5,203 nucleotides of DNA from Chlamydiota bacterium. Its GTDB lineage: Bacteria > Chlamydiota > Chlamydiia > Chlamydiales > JAJFMB01. The DNA is taken from NCBI GenBank assembly GCA_021772355.1, contig JAJFMB010000083.1:1-5203 (forward strand), given 5' to 3'. Below are positions 1-5,203 of the stretch, one piece after another. Position numbers and translations under genes: made by a program. Numbering within the stretch: position 1 is the stretch's first letter; each line of letters opens with the position of its first letter. The notes under the pieces are model-generated. The model was not told the origin of the DNA and searched no databases. It saw only the letters and a program-made list of their open reading frames with translations.

Positions 1-357
1 GGTCTCAATAAAGAAAGACCAAGTAATCTTTCTGTTTCTATCTTTCGATTTCACGAGAAACACATAGCACCGATTGATGAGGTGAGGAAGCAGTTTGAAG
101 GGATTAAGACCTATCTAAAAAAATTAGAAAAATCGCATACAGTGCCTTGTTTAGCACAGTCGGATGTCTGTGAAATGAAGCTTCTCAATGTGGCAACAAA
201 CCATCCTAAAGATGTCGAAATGCATCCTAATCTTACGTATTCCACAGATGCTTTAGTGAGCCTTGATATGATCACAAGTATCGGTTCCGTCGCGATGAGA
301 GCGGAGCGCTTCTTTGTCTCAACGTATAAAAAATTACGTGCTATTTCTTTACGATAG
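1..357 (+). CDS. C-terminal part of an unidentified protein (5' end outside window)
   Basis: The reading frame is open from the first base of the window to the TAG at 355-357, giving 118 residues. A GTG at 82 and an ATG at 175 lie in frame. The frame stays open without a stop upstream of them and no convincing ribosome binding site precedes them, so I read this as the tail of a longer gene. The translation is soluble-looking, with no membrane segment. It has a lysine-rich helical stretch around residues 36-45 (IKTYLKKLEK), two cysteines (C50, C57), and a terminal block from about residue 75 (HPNLTYSTDALVSLDMITS) that ends in the basic tail KKLRAISLR. I do not recognise the family. The last 17 bases overlap the end of lepB on the opposite strand. 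It could be a decayed remnant, but the uninterrupted frame and ordinary amino-acid mix favour a real gene. Confidence 0.68.
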   Translation, partial: GLNKERPSNLSVSIFRFHEKHIAPIDEVRKQFEGIKTYLKKLEKSHTVPCLAQSDVCEMKLLNVATNHPKDVEMHPNLTYSTDALVSLDMITSIGSVAMRAERFFVSTYKKLRAISLR

Positions 358-2239
358 GCTTATTCAGGTTTCTCCGATGGATGAGATAAGCGATTAGAGC
401 AACTATCGCTGCAATACCCCAAATAATGCTACGAGGCAAGCTGAAAAAGGGATAGGCTTTCTGCTCCGGTGATCCTACACGGTCTCCGGGAGGCCAAATA
501 ATCAAACTAGGTGTTCCTTCCAGGTTTGCCTCCGGAACAAATCCAAAAACTCGGCTATCTGCGCTCATTGCGTGATTATCACCTAAGACAAGATAGTTCT
601 TTTCCGGAATAGTTATTCCGAATGTGCGGATAAAATCGACATCAAAGGAGTTGTCCTCTTTGACGGGCGGTCCGTAATCTTGAAAAGGAATATACGGTTT
701 TGCAGGTGTTGCACGCTCCTCTTTTGACTTTTCCCTTTCTACAAACGCCTTTAGAGTGGGATCCTCTTTTGTTAACAGCGGTTCTCCCATAACATAGAGA
801 TCTCCATTACGAAAATAGGCGTAGCGATGAGGAAACATATTGGGATTTGCCGAGGTTGGCTGCAGCATCGTATTGATATCAATCCCTAAATTAAACAGCT
901 TCTGCACATTTTCAGGCTTATGACTATTGAGGGGACTGTCTTTTGGTACAGTTGAGGTGATGCCAAAACGATTCACCTGAACCGGTTTGCCGTGATAAAA
1001 TTCATAGGTTCCATTGGGAACGTCTTTAAAAGAGGGGTGGTTTCTTCCAAAGGGGTAGTTGTTGACATCATACCGTTTACCTCGGCCATCAGCCACGACA
1101 AAGCGGGCTGTGTACATGGAATCCATAAGCTTGTCGAGATGCTGTTGTTGCAAGGGGATCACTGTTTTATACGGGTTGAGGATAGGGATGATGCCCATGC
1201 TTGTGCGTTGCGTCAAAGGTTTGGGGTTGCTAAGGCTAGGATGGTGGCTCAATTCTAGGTAGAGAGGGGCGTCTGCTAACCCGGTTTTATTGATGTCCGG
1301 GGTTTCTTGGAGCTCTTTTTTAGTCAAAAGCCTGGCCATAGCGTAGTTGCGCATTCCATAAAAATCGCTAAAAGATTGTAGTTTCCCTTCAGATTGTTGG
1401 GCAGGTTTATCCTTCACCCACGTTTTTCCATTGTTGATTTCACCTGAGATTTCACCAAAAGGGGAAAAGATAAGACGTCCAATGGGTTGGTTAATGTGGC
1501 GAATTTCCACTTGGTAGGGCGTGGTGCCGGACATGCTTCCTTCAAATGAGAGAAAGGGGACGTGATCGAATCCTTTCATCCAGGGGGCATTGAGAAGTTC
1601 GGAAATAGGGTTTCCATCGCGGTCGACGCCGTAGATTTGACCGCCGTAAAAGTAGAGAGAATCGCCAGGTTTACCGATCATCCGTTTGATGTATCGTTTT
1701 TTTGCAGGAAAGATCCAAAAATAGGAGCCATCGGTATCGCTTATAGGAAGTTGATCTGCAGAAAATATCACAACGCCTGTGCGCTCGACTAGATCGGGAT
1801 CAAAGTAGAAATGCTTTGTTTGCAGGGGCACGTTAATGCCAAAAGTTGTCTTGGATACCGTTAAACGGTCTTTCTCTTTAAAGGTAGGGCGCATGGAGCC
1901 TGTGGGAATTTCGTAGAGCTCAAACCACATTTGCCGAACGACGGTGGCAACAGCAAGAGCAATTACCAGAGCAATTACGACTTCAATGACCCACTCGATA
2001 TAGTCGCGTGGAGTTTTCTTTACATGTGTTGTTTTAAAGTTTTCAACTTGTCTCGCTAGGGAGTCCGCTTCTTTTCGATCACCCGCAAGGAGCGCTTCAT
2101 CTAAGCGGATAAGCTTTTGTTCCATTCTATCATGGAGTTCTTTGGTCAGTGTCTGACCCCGTTTTTTAAACCAGGCGTAATATGTTTTCAGAACATGCCG
2201 AGATTTTCGTAAACTGTAAGGACGACTTTTAAAAAACAT
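341..2239 (-). CDS. lepB: Type I signal peptidase, large chlamydial form
   Basis: This is a membrane-bound serine endopeptidase that removes N-terminal signal peptides from Sec/Tat-exported preproteins at the outer face of the cytoplasmic membrane. Seen in the 632 residues: a basic cytoplasmic N-terminal region with a charged helix (about 30-70); a transmembrane segment at about 83-101; box B IPTGSMRPTF with the nucleophile Ser115; box C around 153-161 (RTGVVIFSA); box D YIKRMIGKPGD with the general base Lys185; and box E GDNHAMSADSRVFGFVP at 553-569. About 350 residues separate boxes D and E, where ordinary signal peptidases have far fewer. A second hydrophobic segment at about 603-620 is followed by the basic tail HRRNLNKPIVKK. 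An in-frame stop lies two codons upstream of the chosen ATG, so no longer start exists. No Shine-Dalgarno sequence is visible in the 15 bases before it. The length and insertion match chlamydial LepB. The gene is divergent from the propeller gene and converges on the left-hand partial gene. Identity is near certain; the function of the insertion is unknown. Confidence 0.97.
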   Translation of the reverse strand: MFFKSRPYSLRKSRHVLKTYYAWFKKRGQTLTKELHDRMEQKLIRLDEALLAGDRKEADSLARQVENFKTTHVKKTPRDYIEWVIEVVIALVIALAVATVVRQMWFELYEIPTGSMRPTFKEKDRLTVSKTTFGINVPLQTKHFYFDPDLVERTGVVIFSADQLPISDTDGSYFWIFPAKKRYIKRMIGKPGDSLYFYGGQIYGVDRDGNPISELLNAPWMKGFDHVPFLSFEGSMSGTTPYQVEIRHINQPIGRLIFSPFGEISGEINNGKTWVKDKPAQQSEGKLQSFSDFYGMRNYAMARLLTKKELQETPDINKTGLADAPLYLELSHHPSLSNPKPLTQRTSMGIIPILNPYKTVIPLQQQHLDKLMDSMYTARFVVADGRGKRYDVNNYPFGRNHPSFKDVPNGTYEFYHGKPVQVNRFGITSTVPKDSPLNSHKPENVQKLFNLGIDINTMLQPTSANPNMFPHRYAYFRNGDLYVMGEPLLTKEDPTLKAFVEREKSKEERATPAKPYIPFQDYGPPVKEDNSFDVDFIRTFGITIPEKNYLVLGDNHAMSADSRVFGFVPEANLEGTPSLIIWPPGDRVGSPEQKAYPFFSLPRSIIWGIAAIVALIAYLIHRRNLNKPIVKK

Positions 2240-2326
2240 GAAAAACTACAAAATGGAATTGAATGATCTTCAATGATAAGAAATGAGACAGCAAAATGCA
2301 ATCAGGAAAAGCAACACCATTAAAAA

Positions 2327-2356
2327 ATCATGTTCGCCGATTGTATGCCATATCAA
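2327..2356 (-). promoter_or_regulatory. Candidate sigma-70-type promoter for lepB
   Basis: Read on the minus strand, TTGATA (2351-2356, 5/6 to the -35 consensus) is followed after 18 bp by CATGAT (2327-2332, 4/6 to the -10 consensus). An alternative -10, TACAAT (5/6, at 2340-2345), lies between them but has no good -35 at 16-18 bp. Either would give a leader of roughly 80-95 bases before the lepB ATG at 2239. Chlamydial sigma-66 promoters are often poor matches to the consensus, so this is only the best candidate seen. Confidence 0.27.
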
Positions 2357-2385
2357 CCTAACATATTGAAAATAAACAGTAAAAA

Positions 2386-2403
2386 ATGTGGGAAACATGT
2401 GGG
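2386..2403. repeat. Direct heptamer repeat, 11-bp period
   Basis: ATGTGGG occurs at 2386-2392 and again at 2397-2403, start to start 11 bp, about one helical turn. The copies flank the palindrome ACATGT (2395-2400). This lies about 30 bp upstream of the candidate lepB -35 element, where an activator or repressor could bind. Two copies of seven bases can easily arise by chance, so the regulatory reading is inference. Confidence 0.22.
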
Positions 2404-2455
2404 TAAGCACACCCGAGAGTGAGGGGGAATACTGCGGAAAATGAGGGCTGTAAGA

Positions 2456-2497
2456 TTCAGATATATAATGAGATAAGGGAGAATACCGCTATCTGAA
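2456..2497. promoter_or_regulatory. 8-bp inverted repeat enclosing a consensus TATAAT
   Basis: TTCAGATA at 2456-2463 is matched by its exact reverse complement TATCTGAA at 2490-2497, with 26 bases between. The first spacer bases, 2464-2469, are TATAAT, a perfect -10 hexamer on the plus strand, but I see no -35 hexamer 16-18 bp upstream. The arrangement could be an operator with the promoter between its half-sites, or the stem of a leader RNA hairpin. A transcript starting here would reach the propeller gene about 135 bases later. Confidence 0.3.
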
Positions 2498-2557
2498 AAC
2501 TTGGTAATCTCTATTGTTGATAAATGATGGCTCTACTGTTAAAAAAAATATTTGTAA

Positions 2558-2587
2558 TTGATTTTTATTACTATTTTTTTGTATTAT
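2558..2587 (+). promoter_or_regulatory. Likely sigma-70-type promoter of the propeller gene
   Basis: TTGATT (2558-2563, 4/6 to TTGACA) and TATTAT (2582-2587, 5/6 to TATAAT) are separated by 18 bp of T-rich DNA. Transcription would begin near 2593-2595, giving a leader of only about 17 bases before the ATG at 2611. This is the best -35/-10 pair on the plus strand in the region, and it supports the ATG at 2611 over the in-frame ATG at 2524, which would lie upstream of this promoter. Confidence 0.48.
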
Positions 2588-2593
2588 ATTTCT

Positions 2594-2611
2594 TAATAAA
2601 TAGGTTTATTA
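2594..2611 (+). promoter_or_regulatory. Translation start region: weak SD in a small hairpin
   Basis: AGG at 2602-2604 sits six bases before the ATG at 2611 and is the only Shine-Dalgarno-like sequence near either candidate start. It lies in the four-base loop (TAGG) of a perfect seven-pair A/T stem: TAATAAA at 2594-2600 pairs with TTTATTA at 2605-2611, so the stem includes the A of the start codon. An all-A/T stem is weak and may be temperature-sensitive, or may just reflect the local AT richness. Confidence 0.38.
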
Positions 2612-5046
2612 TGCAATCTAATTACAATGCAATTGTTGAAAGGGTTTTAATTCAAACTTGGAATTACAATGATGATTCTTGGCGTGTTGATAGACCTTAT
2701 GTTCCAAAAAAAAACTTTAAATTAGCTGTCCCTATCATAGCAAAAATCGCAGTTGAAGAGGCAGCCAAAAAATATCCTGAGATACATGCAGAAATCTCTA
2801 ATCCAGATTGTGCTCGTTTTATTGAAAATAAAGTAAGCGAGTATGTAAAAAGTCATTTTACCTCACTCCGTGAAGCTATCAAAAGTGGATACCCCTTTAC
2901 TCAGTCTGAAAGTGAAAGAGTGTTAAGGCATAATTTGCACGATTCGTGTTCGATTATCGACTCTCAATTTTTAGTCCTACTAGAGGATGATGCGTGGTTG
3001 TCTGAGGAAGAACTCACTGTACGAGAGAATTTAGCGCGATACGACAGCGAGTTGATTTCTAGAACGTGCGTCAAGTTAATGACCCGCTATTTGCAAGGGA
3101 ATCTCAAAGCGGGCTACTACTTACTATGGATGATCAAAAATGATACAGGGGCTGACTATCAAATTCCAGAATCCCAATCTTTTAAGTTCGGAGATGTGGA
3201 ATGGGTTCTTAGTCGTTTTATCGAAAACAAAGGTACAGTAGAATCTCCTCATCGGCTATTTGAAATCTGCTTTGCTAGAGGGAGCTGGGGTCCTAAGTCT
3301 ACACAAAAATTCTTGTTCAACAGGTTGTTTAGACAGTCATATCATACCGATTTTTTACGTTATGGGCTTATGCAACTAGCGAAATTGCCAAAAGACTATA
3401 AACTCCCCACGGAGGTGCTTGAGTTTTTTCTTATCAATCTCAACCTCTTCCAATCAGACTTTCTTACAGAAGAGAAGCTTAAAGTTTTAGGGCAGATGCT
3501 AGTAAAAGAAGAGTGTTTGACGGCAAAGGAGTTTTTTGTCGAACAACATTTCCAAACATATGCAAACGCTAACTATCACTTTCTTTCTTTGTTGAAACAT
3601 TATATTGGAGCAAATTTCGAAGTTCCCGCTCCGGAACACTGTACATCAGATGTTGTGAAACGTGTGATTGCACAAGCAGTTGAAGAAGGGCCTTCGCCTC
3701 GACTCATGGATCTCTTATTAACAAGCTTTAGCGACGCGGGTCTCGGAGAGGAGGAAACTCTATTCTATACTCTCTTCTTAGACAAAGAGCAGCAAAAAAC
3801 GTTTCCTGCAAAAGTGTTGCAACAATTAAAAGAAGTGCCCTTTAAGCAGTGGAGTACAAAATTTTCTACTCTCTTTAGTGTTTTTCAGCTACTTGGTGAT
3901 AATGCAACAAGAAAGCAAGAAGCTAATGCCCTAGCGATGAGTGCAGATGAAGATACGGCAACTGTTTGTCGTCATATTGCGGGGATTTACAATGCGAAAA
4001 CTCCTGCTGAATCTACGGATTGTCTCCATCGATTATCCAGTATCTTCTGGGGAGTAACCCATGAGGCTTTGGAGGAAATTTTTGGAAAACGGATTGAGCA
4101 AGTCATTTTCTATAATGTTCACGAGCTTCTAAAGGGTACTTCAGGCGAGATATGTGCTCACGAGGGTTGTGTTTTTGTAATGGTTCAAAAAAATGGTTCT
4201 TCACACTTGATTGCAAGCGATCTCAACACTAAGAAAATGATATGGGGTCATCCCCTTACTCATCCTGTTGATGAGTACCAGATAGTTGGAGATGGCATTG
4301 CGTTGGTTTCTAAGCAAACAGATCGCGTGGAATTACTCGATAGGAAAACGGGGGAATTGAAAAACACTTATGTCAAGCGTCCCGGGTGTGATATCCGAGT
4401 GGCATCAGAGGAAGTTGTCTATCAATATAACCATGAAAAATTATTCATCGGTGATGAAGAAATAGCGTTGCAAACCCCTTTTAACGTGAAAAAGTTTTCC
4501 ACACATTTTATCGCAAGTCACGAAAAGGGCCTCGATCTGATCAGCCCAAGCGGTTTCCGAAAAACAATCCCAAGTTGTGTGGATGCAGCTAGTTGGGGAG
4601 ACAAGGTTATCTTAGTTGAAAAAGATCCCTCTCAGGAAGAGAATTTTCTCATCACCATCCGCTCACTCTCAGATGACGCGCAAGTTGTCTCCGATCCAGA
4701 AAAGGTGATTTCCATCGGAGCAGAGAATCTTGTTGCCGGAGAGGTAAGCGATAACGATATCTTAGTTGTTTTTAGTAAAAACTCTTTACAATCTCCTCAT
4801 GCCGAACCGATCTTTATTGATCTCAAAACAAATTCTGTGACACGTGCAATTTGGAATATCAATACGGAGAAATATTTCATCGACAAGTCATCTGGTAATA
4901 TCTGGAGCTACGCACATTCAAGCGGTGGGGATGAGTACGGTGAAGTCACTTCTGCTGTCGATGGTCAGAGAGAAAACTATTCCTTCCCATGGAACAGACT
5001 CGTGCATGTGGAAAAAGGTCGACCGTTGTATCGCGCTGTAGAGTAG
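2611..5046 (+). CDS. Unknown protein: helical N-terminal half, beta-propeller-like C-terminal half
   Basis: I do not recognise this 811-residue protein. Residues 1 to about 505 read as a long run of amphipathic helices with no signal peptide or membrane segment, for example around 40-55, 145-175, 265-300 and 362-390. From about 510 to 800 the pattern becomes short beta strands separated by glycine and aspartate turns. I can divide this part into about seven units, starting near 512, 556, 594, 629, 658, 706 and 755. Several have the turn seen in PQQ/WD-like blades: SDLNTKKMIWG (536-546), LLDRKTGELKN (575-585) and IDLKTNSVTRAIW (736-748). A seven-bladed propeller used for protein binding is the natural inference; no catalytic motif is visible. 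The frame extends upstream to an ATG at 2524, adding 29 hydrophobic residues. I prefer 2611 because of the promoter and AGG placement and because the extension is T-rich, non-coding-looking DNA. It could be a cytosolic scaffold or a secreted effector; neither is shown. Confidence 0.85.
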   Translation: MQSNYNAIVERVLIQTWNYNDDSWRVDRPYVPKKNFKLAVPIIAKIAVEEAAKKYPEIHAEISNPDCARFIENKVSEYVKSHFTSLREAIKSGYPFTQSESERVLRHNLHDSCSIIDSQFLVLLEDDAWLSEEELTVRENLARYDSELISRTCVKLMTRYLQGNLKAGYYLLWMIKNDTGADYQIPESQSFKFGDVEWVLSRFIENKGTVESPHRLFEICFARGSWGPKSTQKFLFNRLFRQSYHTDFLRYGLMQLAKLPKDYKLPTEVLEFFLINLNLFQSDFLTEEKLKVLGQMLVKEECLTAKEFFVEQHFQTYANANYHFLSLLKHYIGANFEVPAPEHCTSDVVKRVIAQAVEEGPSPRLMDLLLTSFSDAGLGEEETLFYTLFLDKEQQKTFPAKVLQQLKEVPFKQWSTKFSTLFSVFQLLGDNATRKQEANALAMSADEDTATVCRHIAGIYNAKTPAESTDCLHRLSSIFWGVTHEALEEIFGKRIEQVIFYNVHELLKGTSGEICAHEGCVFVMVQKNGSSHLIASDLNTKKMIWGHPLTHPVDEYQIVGDGIALVSKQTDRVELLDRKTGELKNTYVKRPGCDIRVASEEVVYQYNHEKLFIGDEEIALQTPFNVKKFSTHFIASHEKGLDLISPSGFRKTIPSCVDAASWGDKVILVEKDPSQEENFLITIRSLSDDAQVVSDPEKVISIGAENLVAGEVSDNDILVVFSKNSLQSPHAEPIFIDLKTNSVTRAIWNINTEKYFIDKSSGNIWSYAHSSGGDEYGEVTSAVDGQRENYSFPWNRLVHVEKGRPLYRAVE

Positions 5047-5060
5047 TCGATCATTTCCTT
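5012..5060. terminator. Possible bidirectional terminator between convergent genes
   Basis: GGTCGAC (5017-5023) can pair with GTCGATC (5046-5052) in plus-strand RNA as seven pairs including one G-U, closing a 22-base loop. The T-rich run TTTCCTTTT follows it (5054 onward). On the minus strand the same stem forms with one A-C mismatch and is followed directly by TTTTT (complement of 5012-5016). It spans the last codons and stop of the propeller gene and the stop of the opposing gene, which are only 4 bp apart. The large loop makes it a weak candidate. Confidence 0.3.
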
Positions 5061-5203
5061 TTAGAATTTTCAATCTGTTTACAATAGTCAAACAATGCTG
5101 TCATTTGTTTTATACAAGCCGAAACATGCTCTTCTTTGTGTTTTGTTCCATTTGTTTCATTAGACCAAACGCGATCACAATGAAATGAAACTAGAGTAGA
5201 ACC
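5051..5203 (-). CDS. C-terminal part of an unidentified protein (5' end outside window)
   Basis: On the minus strand a frame enters at the window edge and stays open for 50 codons to a TGA whose complement is at 5051-5053. The visible peptide begins GSTLVSFHCDRVW, continues through a charged segment (NETNGTKHKEEH, about 16-27) and ends DYCKQIENSKRK. It has three cysteines (positions 9, 30 and 41 of the fragment) and a probable helix over the last 25 residues, with a basic end typical of a soluble protein. The only internal ATG is late (residue 34), so the gene must start outside the window. The family is not recognised. Its stop lies four bases from the stop of the converging propeller gene. 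It is short, so a chance open frame is possible, but the balanced composition and exact abutment to the neighbouring stop favour a gene. Confidence 0.6.
   Translation of the reverse strand, partial: GSTLVSFHCDRVWSNETNGTKHKEEHVSACIKQMTALFDYCKQIENSKRK

Larger units (their letters stand above)
2240..2610. other. Divergent intergenic region between lepB and the propeller gene
   Basis: This 371-bp stretch holds no convincing gene. The longest peptides I could read from ATG are 21 residues (+, 2296-2361) and 16 residues (-, 2270-2320), both without a ribosome binding site. The left third is the presumed lepB leader. The middle (about 2386-2440) carries a heptamer direct repeat and a purine-rich run (GAGAGTGAGGGGGAATA). 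The right part has an inverted repeat around a perfect TATAAT (2456-2497), then very AT-rich DNA from 2540 containing the likely promoter of the propeller gene. It probably carries promoters for both flanking genes. A small non-coding RNA cannot be excluded. Confidence 0.6.

Noticed and set aside
322..350. ACGTA / TACGT stem with an A-rich loop followed by TATTTCTTT
   Set aside because: Five A/T-rich pairs and an interrupted T-run are too weak to call a terminator, although it lies at the convergent junction.
389..410. Hairpin AGCGAT / ATCGCT as terminator for the left-hand gene
   Set aside because: The six-pair stem has no T-run after it on either strand and lies within the lepB C-terminal membrane segment coding region.
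992..1258. Plus-strand open frames of 67-88 codons (992-1258 and 1059-1262)
   Set aside because: Both lie wholly inside lepB on the opposite strand, have no recognisable motif or ribosome binding site, and are explained as shadows of the lepB reading frame.
1562..1792. Plus-strand open frame of 76 codons
   Set aside because: It is antisense to the box D region of lepB, whose coding is strongly supported by catalytic motifs.
2270..2320. Hydrophobic 16-residue peptide MVLLFLIAFCCLISYH upstream of lepB on the minus strand
   Set aside because: It has no ribosome binding site, and its ATG would sit about at the predicted transcript start. T-rich minus-strand sequence readily gives hydrophobic codons, so a leader peptide is not supported.
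2296..2361. Possible 21-residue peptide MQSGKATPLKNHVRRLYAIS + T on the plus strand
   Set aside because: It has no clear Shine-Dalgarno sequence or promoter, and it overlaps the candidate lepB promoter on the other strand. Length is within chance expectation.
3394..3450. F-box-like LPTEVLEFFLINL in the propeller protein
   Set aside because: It resembles the F-box core (LPxEIL) only over a few residues, sits in the middle of the helical region rather than at the N-terminus, and lacks the rest of the domain.
4844..5041. Plus-strand open frame of 65 codons in a second frame
   Set aside because: It overlaps the last propeller blades of the 811-residue protein, which give a coherent strand-turn pattern; this frame does not.

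Overview
The window looks like chromosomal DNA from a member of the Chlamydiae, most likely one of the amoeba- or animal-associated 'chlamydia-like' families rather than Chlamydia itself. The main reason is a type I signal peptidase of 632 residues, about twice the usual bacterial length. It has the large insertion between catalytic boxes that I associate with chlamydial LepB, which is about 630 residues in C. trachomatis. The other genes are unrecognised, which also fits a chlamydia-like genome. I cannot fix the genus from sequence alone.

Layout: (1) Positions 1-357 (+) hold the C-terminal 118 residues of an unidentified protein whose start lies before the window. (2) Positions 341-2239 (-) hold lepB, complete, with all catalytic boxes intact. 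Its stop codon lies inside the end of the first gene, so the two genes converge with a 17-bp overlap. (3) Positions 2240-2610 are a 371-bp divergent intergenic region. It contains promoter candidates for both directions, an 8-bp inverted repeat around a perfect TATAAT, and a heptamer direct repeat spaced 11 bp apart. (4) Positions 2611-5046 (+) hold an 811-residue protein of unknown function: about 500 mostly helical residues followed by a C-terminal half that reads as a beta-propeller of about seven blades. (5) Positions 5051-5203 (-) hold the last 50 codons of another unidentified gene, converging on the propeller gene with a 4-bp gap.

No operon is visible, because every neighbouring pair is convergent or divergent. 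The signal peptidase is housekeeping: it cleaves signal peptides of exported proteins at the cytoplasmic membrane. Nothing ties the propeller protein to it beyond sharing the divergent promoter region. No tRNA, rRNA, CRISPR, insertion sequence or phage gene was seen. The most interesting items are the internally repeated hairpin motif in the LepB insertion, the helical-plus-propeller protein with its start-site ambiguity, and a possible shared bidirectional terminator at 5012-5060.
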